Shown here piece after piece: positions 31,862-41,382 of a DNA stretch of 64,000 nt (within the stretch, counting starts at the first letter, position 1; each line of letters begins with the position of its first letter). The DNA comes from Micromonospora lupini str. Lupac 08 (GTDB lineage Bacteria > Actinomycetota > Actinomycetes > Mycobacteriales > Micromonosporaceae). The position numbers and the translations under genes were made by a program. The stretch spans positions 2,708,106-2,772,105 of the forward strand of contig NZ_HF570108.1 in the NCBI RefSeq assembly GCF_000297395.2, read 5' to 3'. The notes under the pieces were generated by a model. The model worked only from the letters and a program-made list of their open reading frames with translations. It ran no database searches and had not been told where the DNA came from.

Positions 31862-32785
31862 ATGGCTGGCAACGGTGACCGTGCCGAGACCTGGACGTCG
31901 GAGCTCCGCGAGCAGCAGGCCACGCTCGGCGCGGACCTGGGTCCGGCGGACCCGGCTGCCTACACCATGCGCAAGCCGATCCCCGAGCCGATGCCCACCG
32001 ATCGGCACGGTCCGGCCCGCATCATCGCGATGGCCAACCAGAAGGGTGGCGTCGGCAAGACCACCACCACCATCAACCTGGGCGCGGCGCTTGCCGAGTA
32101 CGGCCGCAAGGTGCTGCTCGTCGACTTCGACCCGCAGGGCGCGCTCTCGGTGGGCCTGGGGGTCAACCCGCACAACCTCGACCTGTCCGTCTACAACCTG
32201 CTCATGCAGGACGACGTGATGGCCGAGGACGTCCTCATCAAGACCGACGTCGCGGGTCTGCACCTGCTGCCGGCCAACATCGACCTCTCCGCCGCCGAGA
32301 TCCAGCTCGTCAACGAGGTCGCCCGGGAGATGGCCCTGGCCCGGGTGCTGCGCTCGGTGCGCAAGGAGTACGACTACATCCTCATCGACTGCCAGCCCTC
32401 GCTCGGTCTGCTGGCGATCAACGCGCTGACCGTCGCGCACGGCGTGCTCATCCCGCTCGAATGCGAATTCTTCAGCCTGCGCGGCGTCGCGCTACTGCTG
32501 GACACCATCGACAAGGTGCGTGAGCGGCTCAACTTCGACCTGGAGCTCGAAGGCATCCTCGCCACCATGTACGACAGCCGCACCACGCACTGCCGGCAGG
32601 TGCTCCAGCGGGTGGTCGAGGCGTTCGGCGACAAGGTCTACCAGACGGTCATCACCAAGACGGTGAAGTTCCCCGAGTCTACCGTGGCCGGTGCGCCGAT
32701 CACGACGATGGACCCGGCGTCCTCCGGGGCGCGCAACTACCGTCAGCTGGCCCGCGAGGTGATCGCCGCCCAGTCGGAGCGGTAG
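31862..32785 (+). CDS. ParA/Soj-family ATPase
   Basis: 307 aa. After a 50-residue polar head comes the deviant Walker A KGGVGKTT at 61-68, then DFDPQGALSVGLG and IDCQPSLGLLAINAL, typical ParA. It corresponds in place to Rv1708, next to the condensin subunits scpA and scpB, and so probably helps chromosome segregation. No parB is adjacent, so this is not the main parAB pair. The 181-base gap upstream probably holds the promoter for the downstream segregation operon. Confidence 0.9.
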   Translation: MAGNGDRAETWTSELREQQATLGADLGPADPAAYTMRKPIPEPMPTDRHGPARIIAMANQKGGVGKTTTTINLGAALAEYGRKVLLVDFDPQGALSVGLGVNPHNLDLSVYNLLMQDDVMAEDVLIKTDVAGLHLLPANIDLSAAEIQLVNEVAREMALARVLRSVRKEYDYILIDCQPSLGLLAINALTVAHGVLIPLECEFFSLRGVALLLDTIDKVRERLNFDLELEGILATMYDSRTTHCRQVLQRVVEAFGDKVYQTVITKTVKFPESTVAGAPITTMDPASSGARNYRQLAREVIAAQSER

Positions 32786-32808
32786 CCGGAACGCCAGGTG
32801 TCCGTGTC

Positions 32809-33837
32809 GTGGACTACGGTCGTGCGGTGACCGCGCCACCCCTCGACCCGCCCGAGGCCGCGGCAGGGGTCGACGACGTGCCGCCCGCCGACCCCGCTGT
32901 CGACCTGCCGGCCGGCCCCGCTGCCGACGCGCCTGCCACCGGCTTCACGGTGCGGCTGGCCAACTTCACCGGCCCGTTCGACCTGCTGCTGCAACTGATC
33001 GGCAAGCACAAGCTCGACGTCACCGAGGTGGCCCTGCACACGGTCACCGACGAGTTCATCGCCTACATCCGCGCCATGGGCGACAGCTGGGACCTCGACG
33101 AGGCCAGCGAGTTCCTGCTCATCGCCGCGACCCTGCTCGACCTGAAGGCGGCCCGGCTGCTGCCCGCCGCCGAGGTGGAGGACGAGGCCGACCTGGCCCT
33201 GCTGGAGGCGCGCGACCTCCTCTTCGCCCGGCTCCTGCAGTACAAGGCGTACAAGGAGGCGGCCGCCCACATCGCCGAACTGGAGGCGGTCGGCGGTCGC
33301 CGGTATCCCCGGGCGGTCAGCCTGGAGCCCCGCTACGCCGAGGCGCTGCCCGACCTGGTGCTCGGCATCGGCCCGCAGCGGCTGCTGAAGCTGGCCGTGC
33401 GGGCGATGACCCCGAAGCCCGTGCCGGAGGTGTCCATCGCCCACGTGCACATGGTCCGGGTCAGCGTCCGCGAACACGCGGCGATCCTCGCCTCCCGGCT
33501 GCGCCGGGCCGGCACGGCGACGTTCTCGCTGCTCTGCGCGGACTGCGAGGCCACCCTGGAGGTGGTGGCGCGGTTCCTGGCGCTGCTGGAGCTGTACCGG
33601 GAGGGTCTGGTGGCCTTCGTGCAGGAGCAGGCCCTGGAGGAGCTGACCGTGCGCTGGACCGGCCCGGTCGACGGCGAGACCGACCTGCACGTCGACGAGT
33701 ACGCCGGCACCCCCGCCGACCCCGAGCAGGTGTCGGAGTCGGCCGGGCCGGCGTCGGCGGAGGCCGGACCGGAGCCGGCGGTCCAGGCCGGGGGACCGGA
33801 CGTGACGGGAATGACGGAGGGAGAGCGGAATGAGTGA
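32809..33837 (+). CDS. scpA: segregation and condensation protein A
   Basis: 342 aa from GTG (a second GTG is 18 bases later). An acidic proline-rich head of about 45 residues, then the kleisin N-domain FTVRLANFTGPFDLLLQLIGKHKLDVTEVAL and the C-terminal winged helix. ScpA links the heads of SMC in condensin. The stop overlaps scpB by eight bases. Confidence 0.93.
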   Translation: MDYGRAVTAPPLDPPEAAAGVDDVPPADPAVDLPAGPAADAPATGFTVRLANFTGPFDLLLQLIGKHKLDVTEVALHTVTDEFIAYIRAMGDSWDLDEASEFLLIAATLLDLKAARLLPAAEVEDEADLALLEARDLLFARLLQYKAYKEAAAHIAELEAVGGRRYPRAVSLEPRYAEALPDLVLGIGPQRLLKLAVRAMTPKPVPEVSIAHVHMVRVSVREHAAILASRLRRAGTATFSLLCADCEATLEVVARFLALLELYREGLVAFVQEQALEELTVRWTGPVDGETDLHVDEYAGTPADPEQVSESAGPASAEAGPEPAVQAGGPDVTGMTEGERNE

Positions 33838-34696
33838 CGAGGAACGCCGGGACTCGCTGGCCGACCAGGCCGCCGCCTGGGTCCCCCCGTGGGAGCGCCC
33901 TCGCCCACCCGCCCCGGCGGAAGCACCCGATCCCGCCAATTCCGCCGAGGCGCTCGCACCCGAGCCCGAGCCGGCAACGGTCCCGCCCGCCACCGCGGGA
34001 GATCTTGGTAGCAAACTGCCCCTCCAGGGGCCGAAATCGTCCAAGATCTCCGCCGAACCGGGCGTGGGGGCGAGCGGGGCCGCGGACGTACCCTCTCGGG
34101 CGGTTGGGCGGCGGCGGGTGACGGCCGCGCCGGAGCCCGCGCCCGACCTGCCCGACGCCGAGTTGCGCGGCGCGCTGGAGGCGATCCTGCTGGTGGTGGA
34201 CGAACCGGTGAGCGAGTTGGTCCTGGCCCAGGTGCTGGAGCAGCCGGCCGAGCGGATCGGGCCGATGCTCGACGAGATCGCCGCCGGCTACACGGCCGCC
34301 GGGCACGGGTTCGAACTGCGCCGGGCGGCGGGCGGTTGGCGGTTGTACACCCGGCCGGAATACGCTACGTACGTCGAGCGGTTCGTCCTGGACGGGCAGT
34401 CCGTGCGGCTGACCCAGGCGGCGTTGGAGACTCTGGCCGTGGTCGCGTACAAGCAGCCGGTGACCCGGTCGCGGATCTCGGCCATCCGGGGTGTCAACTG
34501 CGACGGCGTCATCCGTACGCTTGTCACCCGCGGCCTCGTCGAGGAGTGCGGCGCCGAACCGGACAGCGGGGCGTTCCTGTACAAGACGACCACGCTGTTC
34601 CTGGAGAAGCTCGGGCTGAACACCGTCGACGAGCTGCCACCCCTCGCACCCTTCCTGCCCGACGACGTAGAAGAGCTTGCTGATGCGACCCGATAA
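33830..34696 (+). CDS. scpB: segregation and condensation protein B
   Basis: 288 aa. A disordered Pro/Ala-rich head of about 105 residues is followed by two winged-helix domains with ELRGALEAILLVVDEPVSE and LAVVAYKQPVTRSRISAIRGVNCDGVIRTL, diagnostic of ScpB. ScpB binds ScpA in the SMC complex. Overlaps scpA upstream and rluB downstream, so translation of the three is coupled. Confidence 0.93.
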   Translation: MSDEERRDSLADQAAAWVPPWERPRPPAPAEAPDPANSAEALAPEPEPATVPPATAGDLGSKLPLQGPKSSKISAEPGVGASGAADVPSRAVGRRRVTAAPEPAPDLPDAELRGALEAILLVVDEPVSELVLAQVLEQPAERIGPMLDEIAAGYTAAGHGFELRRAAGGWRLYTRPEYATYVERFVLDGQSVRLTQAALETLAVVAYKQPVTRSRISAIRGVNCDGVIRTLVTRGLVEECGAEPDSGAFLYKTTTLFLEKLGLNTVDELPPLAPFLPDDVEELADATR

Positions 34697-35453
34697 CCGT
34701 TCCCCCAAACCCGACGCCCCTGTCTTCGAGGGGGCGGAGCGCCTGCAGAAGGTGCTCGCCGCCGCAGGCGTCGGCTCCCGGCGTGCCTGCGAGGACCTGA
34801 TCTTCCGCCGCCGGGTCACCGTGGACGGGCGGGTCGCCAAGCTCGGCGACAAGGTCGATCCGGCCACCTCGGTGATCCACGTGGACGGGGAGCGCCTCCA
34901 GGTCGACATCCGACTGGTCTACGTGGCGATGAACAAGCCGCGCGGCGTGGTCACCTCCATGGCGGACGACAAGGGCCGCAACGAGCTGGCCGAGTTCATC
35001 GGCAACCGGGTGGAGCAGCGGGTCTACCACGTCGGGCGGCTCGACGCGGACAGCGAGGGCCTGCTGCTGCTCACCAACGACGGCACCCTCGCGCACAAGC
35101 TCATGCACCCCTCGTACGAGGTGCTCAAGACCTACCTCGCCGAGGTGGTCGGGCCGATCCCGCGCAACCTGAGCAAGCGGCTGCTGGCCGGCGTCGAGCT
35201 GGAGGACGGGCCGGTCAAGGTCGACTCGTTCAAGGTGGTGGACACGCTTGGTAAATCCGCCCAGGTGGAGCTGAGCCTGCACGAGGGACGCAAGCACATC
35301 GTCCGGCGGCTGATGGAGGAGGTCGGGCACCCGGTCACCCGGCTGGTGCGTACCGCGATCGGTCCGATCCGGCTTGGTGAACTGCGCACGGGGCGGATCC
35401 GGCGGCTGACCAACGCGGAGGTCGCCGCCCTGTTCCACGCGGTGGGTGACTGA
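34683..35453 (+). CDS. rluB: RluB-family 23S rRNA pseudouridine synthase
   Basis: 256 aa from ATG inside the end of scpB. S4 domain at the start (ERLQKVLAAAGVGSRRACEDLIFRRRVTVDGR), then the RluB/E/F/RsuA catalytic motif with Asp121 in GRLDADSEGLLLLTNDG. Likely isomerises a uridine in 23S rRNA (U2605 region in E. coli RluB). The scpA-scpB-rluB-cmk-der order is conserved across Actinobacteria. Confidence 0.9.
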   Translation: MRPDNRSPKPDAPVFEGAERLQKVLAAAGVGSRRACEDLIFRRRVTVDGRVAKLGDKVDPATSVIHVDGERLQVDIRLVYVAMNKPRGVVTSMADDKGRNELAEFIGNRVEQRVYHVGRLDADSEGLLLLTNDGTLAHKLMHPSYEVLKTYLAEVVGPIPRNLSKRLLAGVELEDGPVKVDSFKVVDTLGKSAQVELSLHEGRKHIVRRLMEEVGHPVTRLVRTAIGPIRLGELRTGRIRRLTNAEVAALFHAVGD

Positions 35454-35648
35454 CCCCCGAGTTCGGGGTACGGCTGCCGGTAGGCTCGCGACGGCCGGAA
35501 AGCGGTCGCCGGAGGTGGCGTGGGTCGCCTCGGGCGGCGTCGCGCGTGGGTCCGCCACGGACCCCGGGCATGATTGATGACGATTGACAAACCGCTTGCG
35601 GCGCCAGAGCACCGGGCGATCCGCGAGGTACGGGCTGAGGAGGACACG

Positions 35649-36329
35649 GTGGAGGAAAACGTACGGGCCGAGCGATGTGTGGTCGCTGTGGACGGGCCGT
35701 CCGGTTCGGGTAAGTCCACCGTGTCGCGGCGGCTCGCCGCCGGCATCGGTGCGCGCTACCTGGACACCGGGGCGATGTACCGGGCGATCACGTGGGCCGT
35801 GCTGCGCTCCGGCGTGGACCTCACCGACACCGCGTCGGTGGCCAAGGTCGCCGGCGAGGTCAAGCTGCACATCGGCACCCACCCGCAGGGGTACGCCGTG
35901 AGCGTCGACGGCGTGGGCGTGGACGCGGACATCCGGGGTCCGGAGGTGACCGGCGCGGTTTCCGCCGTCGCCGCCGTGCCGGCCGTTCGTGAGCTGCTGG
36001 TCGCCCGGCAGCGCGAAATGATCGTCAACGCCGGTCGGATGGTGGTCGAGGGCCGGGACATCGGCTCGGTCGTTGCGCCGGACGCCGACCTGAAGGTCTT
36101 CCTCACCGCCTCCGAGGCGGCCCGTGCCGCCCGGCGCAGCGCCGAGGACGCCGCCGACGTGGCGGCCACCGCCGCCGACCTGGCCCGCCGCGACCGACTC
36201 GACTCGACCCGCAAGGTCAACCCGCTGGCCCAGGCGCCGGATGCCGTCGTGCTGGACACCACCGAGCTGGGCATCGACGAGGTCGTCGCCCGGCTGCGTG
36301 ACCTGCTCACCGAGCGGGGAGTGGCATGA
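35649..36329 (+). CDS. cmk: cytidylate kinase
   Basis: 226 aa from the GTG that follows GAGGAGG with a 5-base gap, the best Shine-Dalgarno here. An in-frame ATG at 35577 would add 24 residues lacking family similarity. P-loop GPSGSGKST at 16-24, then the ARYLDTGAMYRAITW lid/base-binding region and VEGRDIGSVV. Phosphorylates CMP and dCMP with ATP. The ATGA at its stop opens an 18-codon mini-ORF that bridges to der. Confidence 0.93.
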   Translation: MEENVRAERCVVAVDGPSGSGKSTVSRRLAAGIGARYLDTGAMYRAITWAVLRSGVDLTDTASVAKVAGEVKLHIGTHPQGYAVSVDGVGVDADIRGPEVTGAVSAVAAVPAVRELLVARQREMIVNAGRMVVEGRDIGSVVAPDADLKVFLTASEAARAARRSAEDAADVAATAADLARRDRLDSTRKVNPLAQAPDAVVLDTTELGIDEVVARLRDLLTERGVA

Positions 36330-36382
36330 GTAGCGCGGTCGTGTCTCATGACAGTCCGGAGCGAAGCGGAGGAGTGGCATGA
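36326..36382 (+). CDS. bridging mini-ORF between cmk and der
   Basis: 18 codons with ATGA at both ends: start overlaps the cmk stop, stop overlaps the der start. The sequence GGAGTGGCATGAG appears at both junctions, so the short segment looks like a local duplication that preserved the overlap. Peptide begins [14 protein letters not shown]. Confidence 0.4.
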   Translation: MSSAVVSHDSPERSGGVA

Positions 36383-37782
36383 GCGAGGGGGCGGGATGGG
36401 TCGAGCTGCGCGAGCCCGACGTCATCCTTGAGGAGCCGACCGGCCCGCAGCCGGTGGTGGCCGTGGTGGGCCGTCCCAACGTGGGCAAGTCCACCCTGGT
36501 CAACCGGATCATCGGCCGTCGACAGGCGGTCGTCGAGGACGTCCCCGGTGTGACCCGGGACCGGGTGCCGTACGACGCGCAGTGGAACGGCCGGTCGTTC
36601 ACCGTGGTGGACACCGGCGGTTGGGAACCGGACGCGAAGGACCGGGCCGCGGCCATCGCGGCGCAGGCCGAGACGGCGGTGGTCACCGCCGACGTGGTCC
36701 TCTTCGTGGTCGATTCGATGGTGGGCTCCACCGACGTGGACGAGGCCGCGGTGAAGATGCTGCGGCGCAGCGCCAAGCCGGTGATTCTGGTGGCGAACAA
36801 GGCCGACAACACCGCCATCGAGATGGAGGCCACCTCGCTGTGGTCGCTCGGCCTCGGTGAGCCGTTCCCGGTGTCCGCGCTGCACGGACGCGGCTCCGGT
36901 GACCTGCTGGACGCCATCCTCGCCGCGCTGCCGGAAGCCCCGGCGATCGTGGAGAACCGGCCGCGCGGGCCGCGTCGGGTGGCGCTTGTCGGTCGGCCGA
37001 ACGTGGGCAAGTCCAGCCTCCTCAACCGGTTCTCCGGCGAGGAGCGGGCAGTCGTCGACTCGGTCGCCGGCACCACTGTGGACCCGGTCGACAGCCTCGT
37101 CGACATCGGCGGCCAGACCTGGCAGCTCGTCGACACGGCCGGCCTGCGCAAGCGGGTCGGCAAGGCCAGCGGCACCGAGTACTACGCCAGCCTGCGCACC
37201 GCCGGCGCGATCGAGGCCGCCGAGGTGGCCGTGGTGCTGCTGGACGCCAGCGAGCCGATCAGCGAGCAGGACCAGCGGATCCTGACGATGGTGACCGAGG
37301 CGGGCCGTGCGCTCGTCATCGCGTTCAACAAGTGGGACCTGGTCGACGCCGACCGCCGGTACTACCTGGACAAGGAGATCGACCGGGAACTGCGCCGCAT
37401 CCCCTGGGCGATCCGGCTGAACCTGTCGGCGATGACCGGCCGCGCGGTGGACAAGCTGGCCCCGGCCCTGAACAAGGCCCTCGCCAGCTGGGAGACCCGG
37501 GTGCCGACCGCGCACCTCAACCAGTGGCTGACCGCGCTGGTGCAGGCTACCCCGCACCCGGTGCGCGGTGGGCGCGCGCCGCGCATCCTGTTCGCCACCC
37601 AGGCAGGGGTGGCGCCGCCGCGGTTCGTGCTCTTCACCACCGGCCCGCTGGACGCCGGCTACCAGCGCTTCGTCGAGCGCAAGCTCCGCGAGGAGTTCGG
37701 GTACGAGGGCAGCCCCATCGAGATCTCCGTACGCCCCCGCAAGAAGCTCGGCCCCGGCGGCCGTGGCAAGGCGCACGGCTGA
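36379..37782 (+). CDS. der: ribosome-associated GTPase Der (EngA)
   Basis: 467 aa. Two tandem G domains with P-loops GRPNVGKST (31-39) and GRPNVGKSS (205-213), each with its own DTGG/DTAG and NKxD motifs (NKAD, NKWD), then the KH-like C-terminal domain. Der works in 50S subunit assembly. Last gene of the conserved backbone run; a terminator follows, then tRNA-Pro. Confidence 0.95.
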   Translation: MSEGAGWVELREPDVILEEPTGPQPVVAVVGRPNVGKSTLVNRIIGRRQAVVEDVPGVTRDRVPYDAQWNGRSFTVVDTGGWEPDAKDRAAAIAAQAETAVVTADVVLFVVDSMVGSTDVDEAAVKMLRRSAKPVILVANKADNTAIEMEATSLWSLGLGEPFPVSALHGRGSGDLLDAILAALPEAPAIVENRPRGPRRVALVGRPNVGKSSLLNRFSGEERAVVDSVAGTTVDPVDSLVDIGGQTWQLVDTAGLRKRVGKASGTEYYASLRTAGAIEAAEVAVVLLDASEPISEQDQRILTMVTEAGRALVIAFNKWDLVDADRRYYLDKEIDRELRRIPWAIRLNLSAMTGRAVDKLAPALNKALASWETRVPTAHLNQWLTALVQATPHPVRGGRAPRILFATQAGVAPPRFVLFTTGPLDAGYQRFVERKLREEFGYEGSPIEISVRPRKKLGPGGRGKAHG

Positions 37783-37800
37783 CCTGTTCTGCTCGTGGAC

Positions 37801-37836
37801 ATGCCGGATGGGCCGTTGCGCCCGTCCGGCATTTCT
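37801..37836 (+). terminator. terminator after der
   Basis: 13-bp stem with one G-U pair (37801-37813 with 37820-37832) around a short loop, followed by TTCTTC. Ends the scpA-der transcription unit. Confidence 0.8.
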
Positions 37837-37972
37837 TCACCCCACCCTCCTAGGACGCTCTAGGGGATGTGCGGTGGTTCGCGGCTCGCACGACGCGGGT
37901 GGGGCCTGTGCGGACGGCCGGCGGGTGCTGCGCTAAGCTTTAGCGGCTGTCGCGGGGGAAACCGCGCGGGGG

Positions 37973-38046
<74 letters not shown>

Positions 38047-38051
38047 CAGCG

Positions 38052-38093
38052 AGAGGGTTTCCACAGGTCAGAGCCTGTGGAAACCCTCTTTTT
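38052..38093 (+). terminator. terminator after tRNA-Pro
   Basis: Perfect 16-bp stem (38052-38067 and 38074-38089) starting AGAGGGTTTCC with a 6-base loop, then a T run. It separates the tRNA from the integrase gene. Confidence 0.93.
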
Positions 38094-38134
38094 CGTGTTC
38101 ATGGTGGTTCGTCGAGGTCGAGCACGCCGCTTAT

Positions 38135-38146
38135 CGACCCCTTGAC
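38135..38146. other. 12-base inverted match to tRNA-Pro anticodon arm
   Basis: CGACCCCTTGAC here is the exact reverse complement of 38011-38022 in the tRNA anticodon-arm region. It lies just upstream of the integrase ATG. Tyrosine integrases often recombine at anticodon-loop sequences, so this could be a recombinase-binding or core half-site. A chance 12-mer match is possible. Confidence 0.35.
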
Positions 38147-38162
38147 TCGACGGGTGACCGAC

Positions 38163-39119
38163 ATGGCTCTACTGGACCTCACCAAGCTCACGACCGACCT
38201 GTCCTCGACCTGGGCGGGCTACCTGCGCGACTGGGACCGGACGCTGCGGGCGGGCAACTACCCGGAGACGACGCGGTACAACTACCTCCTCGCCGCGGCG
38301 CAACTGGCCCGGTACCTGGCCGAGCACTCTCCCGACCCTGATGCCGTCGACGCCGCGGAGGACCCCACCGAGGTGACCCGGGGGCATGCGGAGGCGTTTC
38401 AGGCGTGGATGATCGAAACCCGGTCGGCGTCGACCGCGTTGAACAAGCACAAGGGTCTGCAGCAGTTCTTCAAGTGGTTGCTGGCTGAGGAGGACATCGA
38501 CCGGTCCCCAATGGATCGGGTCCGACAGCCCAAGACGCCCCAGAAGCTGATCCCGATCATCCGGGACGAGGACACGAAGAAGCTCCTCGACGCCTGCAAG
38601 GGAAAGACGTTTCCGCAGCTGCGGGACGAGGCGATCATTCGCCTGTACTACAACACGGGAGCGCGGCTGTCGGAGGTCGGCAACCTGCTGCTCGATGACG
38701 TCGACCTGAACACGGAGTCGGTGCACTACCACGGCAAGGGCGCCAAGGACCGCCGGGTGCGGTTCGGGCCGAAGACTGCCCGGGCCATCAGCCGCTACCT
38801 CCGCGCGCGCGGCAAGCACAAGGGCTCGGAATTGCCGGATCTGTGGCTCGCCGACCGTGGCGGCCGGAGGTTGGCCGCCAACGGCATCAAGATTCGCCTG
38901 AAGCGGCTGGGTCTCGCCGCGGGCGTGGCGAACGTGCACGCCCACCGCTGGCGGCACAACTTCGCCCACGAGTGGAAGCGTGCTGGCGGTAATACCGGCG
39001 ACCTGATGCTGCTGCTGGGCTGGACCTCCGAGGACATGCCCCGGCACTACGGCGCCAGCGCGGCGGCCGAACGCGCCCAGGAGATCCAGGTGCAACTGGG
39101 CATCGGGGAAGGGGTGTAG
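38163..39119 (+). CDS. tyrosine integrase 1, tRNA-Pro-adjacent
   Basis: 318 aa from ATG; the frame upstream runs through the tRNA and is noncoding. N-terminal core-binding domain (GNYPETTRYNYLLAAAQLARYL), then the catalytic domain with Arg168 (GARLSEVG), His261-Arg264 in HRWR and nucleophile Tyr296 (RHYG). The usual second His is replaced by Trp in LGWTS, as in many integrases. Very similar to the integrase at 43035-43997 on the other strand. Probably catalyses integration of the island at tRNA-Pro. No excisionase gene is visible beside it. Confidence 0.9.
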   Translation: MALLDLTKLTTDLSSTWAGYLRDWDRTLRAGNYPETTRYNYLLAAAQLARYLAEHSPDPDAVDAAEDPTEVTRGHAEAFQAWMIETRSASTALNKHKGLQQFFKWLLAEEDIDRSPMDRVRQPKTPQKLIPIIRDEDTKKLLDACKGKTFPQLRDEAIIRLYYNTGARLSEVGNLLLDDVDLNTESVHYHGKGAKDRRVRFGPKTARAISRYLRARGKHKGSELPDLWLADRGGRRLAANGIKIRLKRLGLAAGVANVHAHRWRHNFAHEWKRAGGNTGDLMLLLGWTSEDMPRHYGASAAAERAQEIQVQLGIGEGV

Positions 39120-39120
39120 A

Positions 39121-39177
39121 CGCGGGCAACACGGTCGGCCGACCTGAGTACCGGCTTGGCCGACCGCGTTGCCCGCG
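39121..39177 (+). terminator. large stem-loop at integrase stop
   Basis: 20-base arms 39121-39140 and 39158-39177 pair with a single mismatch around a 17-base loop, starting one base after the integrase stop. It could terminate int transcription or be a recombination-related hairpin. Confidence 0.6.
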
Positions 39178-39229
39178 TCGTCGATCGGCGGGCCTGAGTC
39201 GAGTCGGCGCTGGGCTCGGCGTGCTGGCT

Positions 39230-39270
39230 CCGATGCAGCTCCTACGACTTGTCGTAGGGAGCTGCATCGG
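39230..39270. repeat. 19-bp near-perfect inverted repeat
   Basis: Arm CCGATGCAGCTCCTACGAC (39230-39248) pairs with 39251-39270 with only one bulged base and a TT spacer. It has no T tract and no adjacent stop codon, so it is more a palindromic site than a terminator. The 39120-39461 gap holds this and the previous hairpin but no convincing gene. Confidence 0.75.
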
Positions 39271-39461
39271 ATTGGTCGGCTTCCGCTGATCCGCTGATCG
39301 ACATTCGCCACGTCATAGGAACGGTCGAAGTTCCGATGGTGACGTTGCGTAGCGGGTGGCCAGCCAGCGATGCGTGGCTCAGCGTTCGGATCTGTCGATG
39401 AGCGCGCGGCGTTGGGTACGGCGAAAGATGCGGGAGCTGGGTCGTTTGCGAGGATCGACAG

Positions 39462-40568
39462 GTGCCCGCCCCCCTGCCGCAACCTCCGACGCAGTCGAGA
39501 GCGTTGCGCGCCGTCATTGCCGGTGCTCCGACTACGGCACTGGCAACGACATCCAGCGGCCCTAGTCCGACGTCCACGACCTCGCGCAGATGGTTGAAGC
39601 GTCTGCTCGTCGCTCTGGCTGTCGCAGTCGGCTTCGCCGCTATCGGAATGCGTGGTGGCCTCCCGGCTCCTAGGGAGGTCCTAGCCGCCCTCGGCGACGC
39701 CGACTACGGCTGGCTCCTGCTCGCCGCGTCGCTGCAGTCCGTTTCAGTCGGCGCCTTCGCGTTCCAACAGCGGCGTCTGCTCCACAGCCTTGGAGCGCAT
39801 CTGCGACGCGGTCACGCATTCGCGATCGTTCTGGCCGGTACCGCGATCTCTATCAGCATGCCTGCGGGTCCCGCTGTCGCCACCGCGTTCACCATCAGCA
39901 AGTACCAGCGTGCCGGCGCCACGCGTGAGGTGGCTGCAGCCTGCGTGGTCGTGTCCGGGCTCGCTTCCATCGGCGGACTCGCCTTGCTGTACGCCGGCGG
40001 CGGTATTGCGATCGTCGTCGGCAGTGCGACGACGCTGCAGAACTGGCAGCCCTTGGCCGTCGTTGCCGGACTGGCCGCGCTGACCACCGCGACCGTCATG
40101 ATTGGACGTCGGTATGCCCGTCGGTTGTCCCTGCGCCGCTTTGGCGCAGGCAGCGGCGTAAGGCAACGGCTGTGGATCGGGCTGGACTCGGCCCTGGACG
40201 CATGGAAGGCGGGTACTGAACTCAAGGTCCGTGACTGGGCGACGGCGCTCGCATACGCCGTCGTCAAATGGCTGGCAGACCTGACATGTCTAATCGCCGT
40301 GGCCCGCGCACTGGACCTACCGATCGGCACGATGACATTAACCAGTATCTACCTCAGTGTACAGATCGTTCGCCAGGTGCCCCTCACACCTGGGGGTGTC
40401 GGCGTCGTCGAGTTTGCCTTACTTGGCGCGCTCACCACCGCAGGCGTCGGCGGCATCACCGCCGCCGCCGCTGTCCTGCTCTACCGGCTGCTTTCCTGCT
40501 GGCTGATCATCCCGGTAGGCGGCATCGCCGCGTTAACGCTACGTCACGGCCCCGATATCCGGCCCTGA
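39462..40568 (+). CDS. flippase-like (LPG-synthase TM region/UPF0104) membrane protein
   Basis: 368 aa from GTG. A Pro/Ser/Thr head of about 40 residues, then 7-8 membrane helices with family pattern FAIVLAGTAISISMPAGPAVATAFTISKYQRAGA and QIVRQVPLTPGGVGVVEFALLGALTTAGV, typical of the lysylphosphatidylglycerol-synthase transmembrane family. The soluble aminoacyltransferase domain of MprF is absent, so lipid flipping or an unrelated role is likelier than lipid aminoacylation. First apparent cargo gene after the integrase. Confidence 0.85.
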   Translation: MPAPLPQPPTQSRALRAVIAGAPTTALATTSSGPSPTSTTSRRWLKRLLVALAVAVGFAAIGMRGGLPAPREVLAALGDADYGWLLLAASLQSVSVGAFAFQQRRLLHSLGAHLRRGHAFAIVLAGTAISISMPAGPAVATAFTISKYQRAGATREVAAACVVVSGLASIGGLALLYAGGGIAIVVGSATTLQNWQPLAVVAGLAALTTATVMIGRRYARRLSLRRFGAGSGVRQRLWIGLDSALDAWKAGTELKVRDWATALAYAVVKWLADLTCLIAVARALDLPIGTMTLTSIYLSVQIVRQVPLTPGGVGVVEFALLGALTTAGVGGITAAAAVLLYRLLSCWLIIPVGGIAALTLRHGPDIRP

Positions 40569-40672
40569 CCACTCACGAACTCGTAAGGCTCCACGTCCCG
40601 TGCCGTGCCGTGCCGCATCCGGATCTGCCGCGATCGATCGCTACCGGGTGCCGCGCCTTTCGTACATGCTCG

Positions 40673-41188
40673 TCAATACGCCCAAGGCGATGGGCCTTGC
40701 TTCAAGACGTGCACGCCGAGGTCTGCGTCGGTCGGCCACATCGTGAGTTGGTACTCCAGATGGTCCCCGACACCTTCCAGATTGCACCTAACCGGCCGAC
40801 GGTCCGTCTGCGCGTAGACCACCCGAACCCTGTATCGACCTGCCGGCAGCGGCACAGGTTCAACCTCGTTCGGAAGCTCCGTGGCACCTGTCACTGCCAT
40901 CTTCCCTGAGGGCAACAGAATGTCTGCTTCTACGACATGGTCGAAGGCGTCGAGAGATTCAACCTCGGGAGGCGTGTTCAAGAGCGCCACCGTCACCGGT
41001 ACGTAGTCGTAGCGGGCCGTTCCCACCACGATGCAGTGACGCTCTACAGCGATGCGCCAGGTGTCATCGGCCGAGTCCCAGGTGTCCCCGTCAAAGACGT
41101 CCTCGGTCGCCTCCGCGTCCGAGATGACGAAGGCCAGATGATCGGCATAGGGCTCAAAACAGCGAACGAGCTCACGATCATCAGTCAC
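40673..41188 (-). CDS. uncharacterised 171-aa protein
   Basis: GTG start. Mostly beta-strand-like, acidic, with no signal peptide or membrane helix. Segments such as ADILLPSGKMAVTGATE and LPAGRYRVRVVYAQTDRR suggest a compact beta sandwich. I do not recognise the family. It lies in a three-gene minus-strand group of unknown cargo proteins with lower GC than the backbone. An immunity or stress role could be imagined, but nothing in the sequence proves it. Confidence 0.6.
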   Translation of the reverse strand: MTDDRELVRCFEPYADHLAFVISDAEATEDVFDGDTWDSADDTWRIAVERHCIVVGTARYDYVPVTVALLNTPPEVESLDAFDHVVEADILLPSGKMAVTGATELPNEVEPVPLPAGRYRVRVVYAQTDRRPVRCNLEGVGDHLEYQLTMWPTDADLGVHVLKQGPSPWAY

Positions 41189-41382
41189 GGCTGAACGCTA
41201 CCAAGATCGGCACGGAGCACGAAGGCGCTCCGGGTGAGTCGGGCAGCATCCGAATCTGCCGCTGATCGTGTGCGGGGGTAGGCGGCGTGCCACACGCACC
41301 GTAGTCCCTCTTCACCGTTGCTCAGTATTTGGAACTGCCGATGTCAGCGCACGCTGCGGATGGGGGTCTTGCCGACGGTGGG

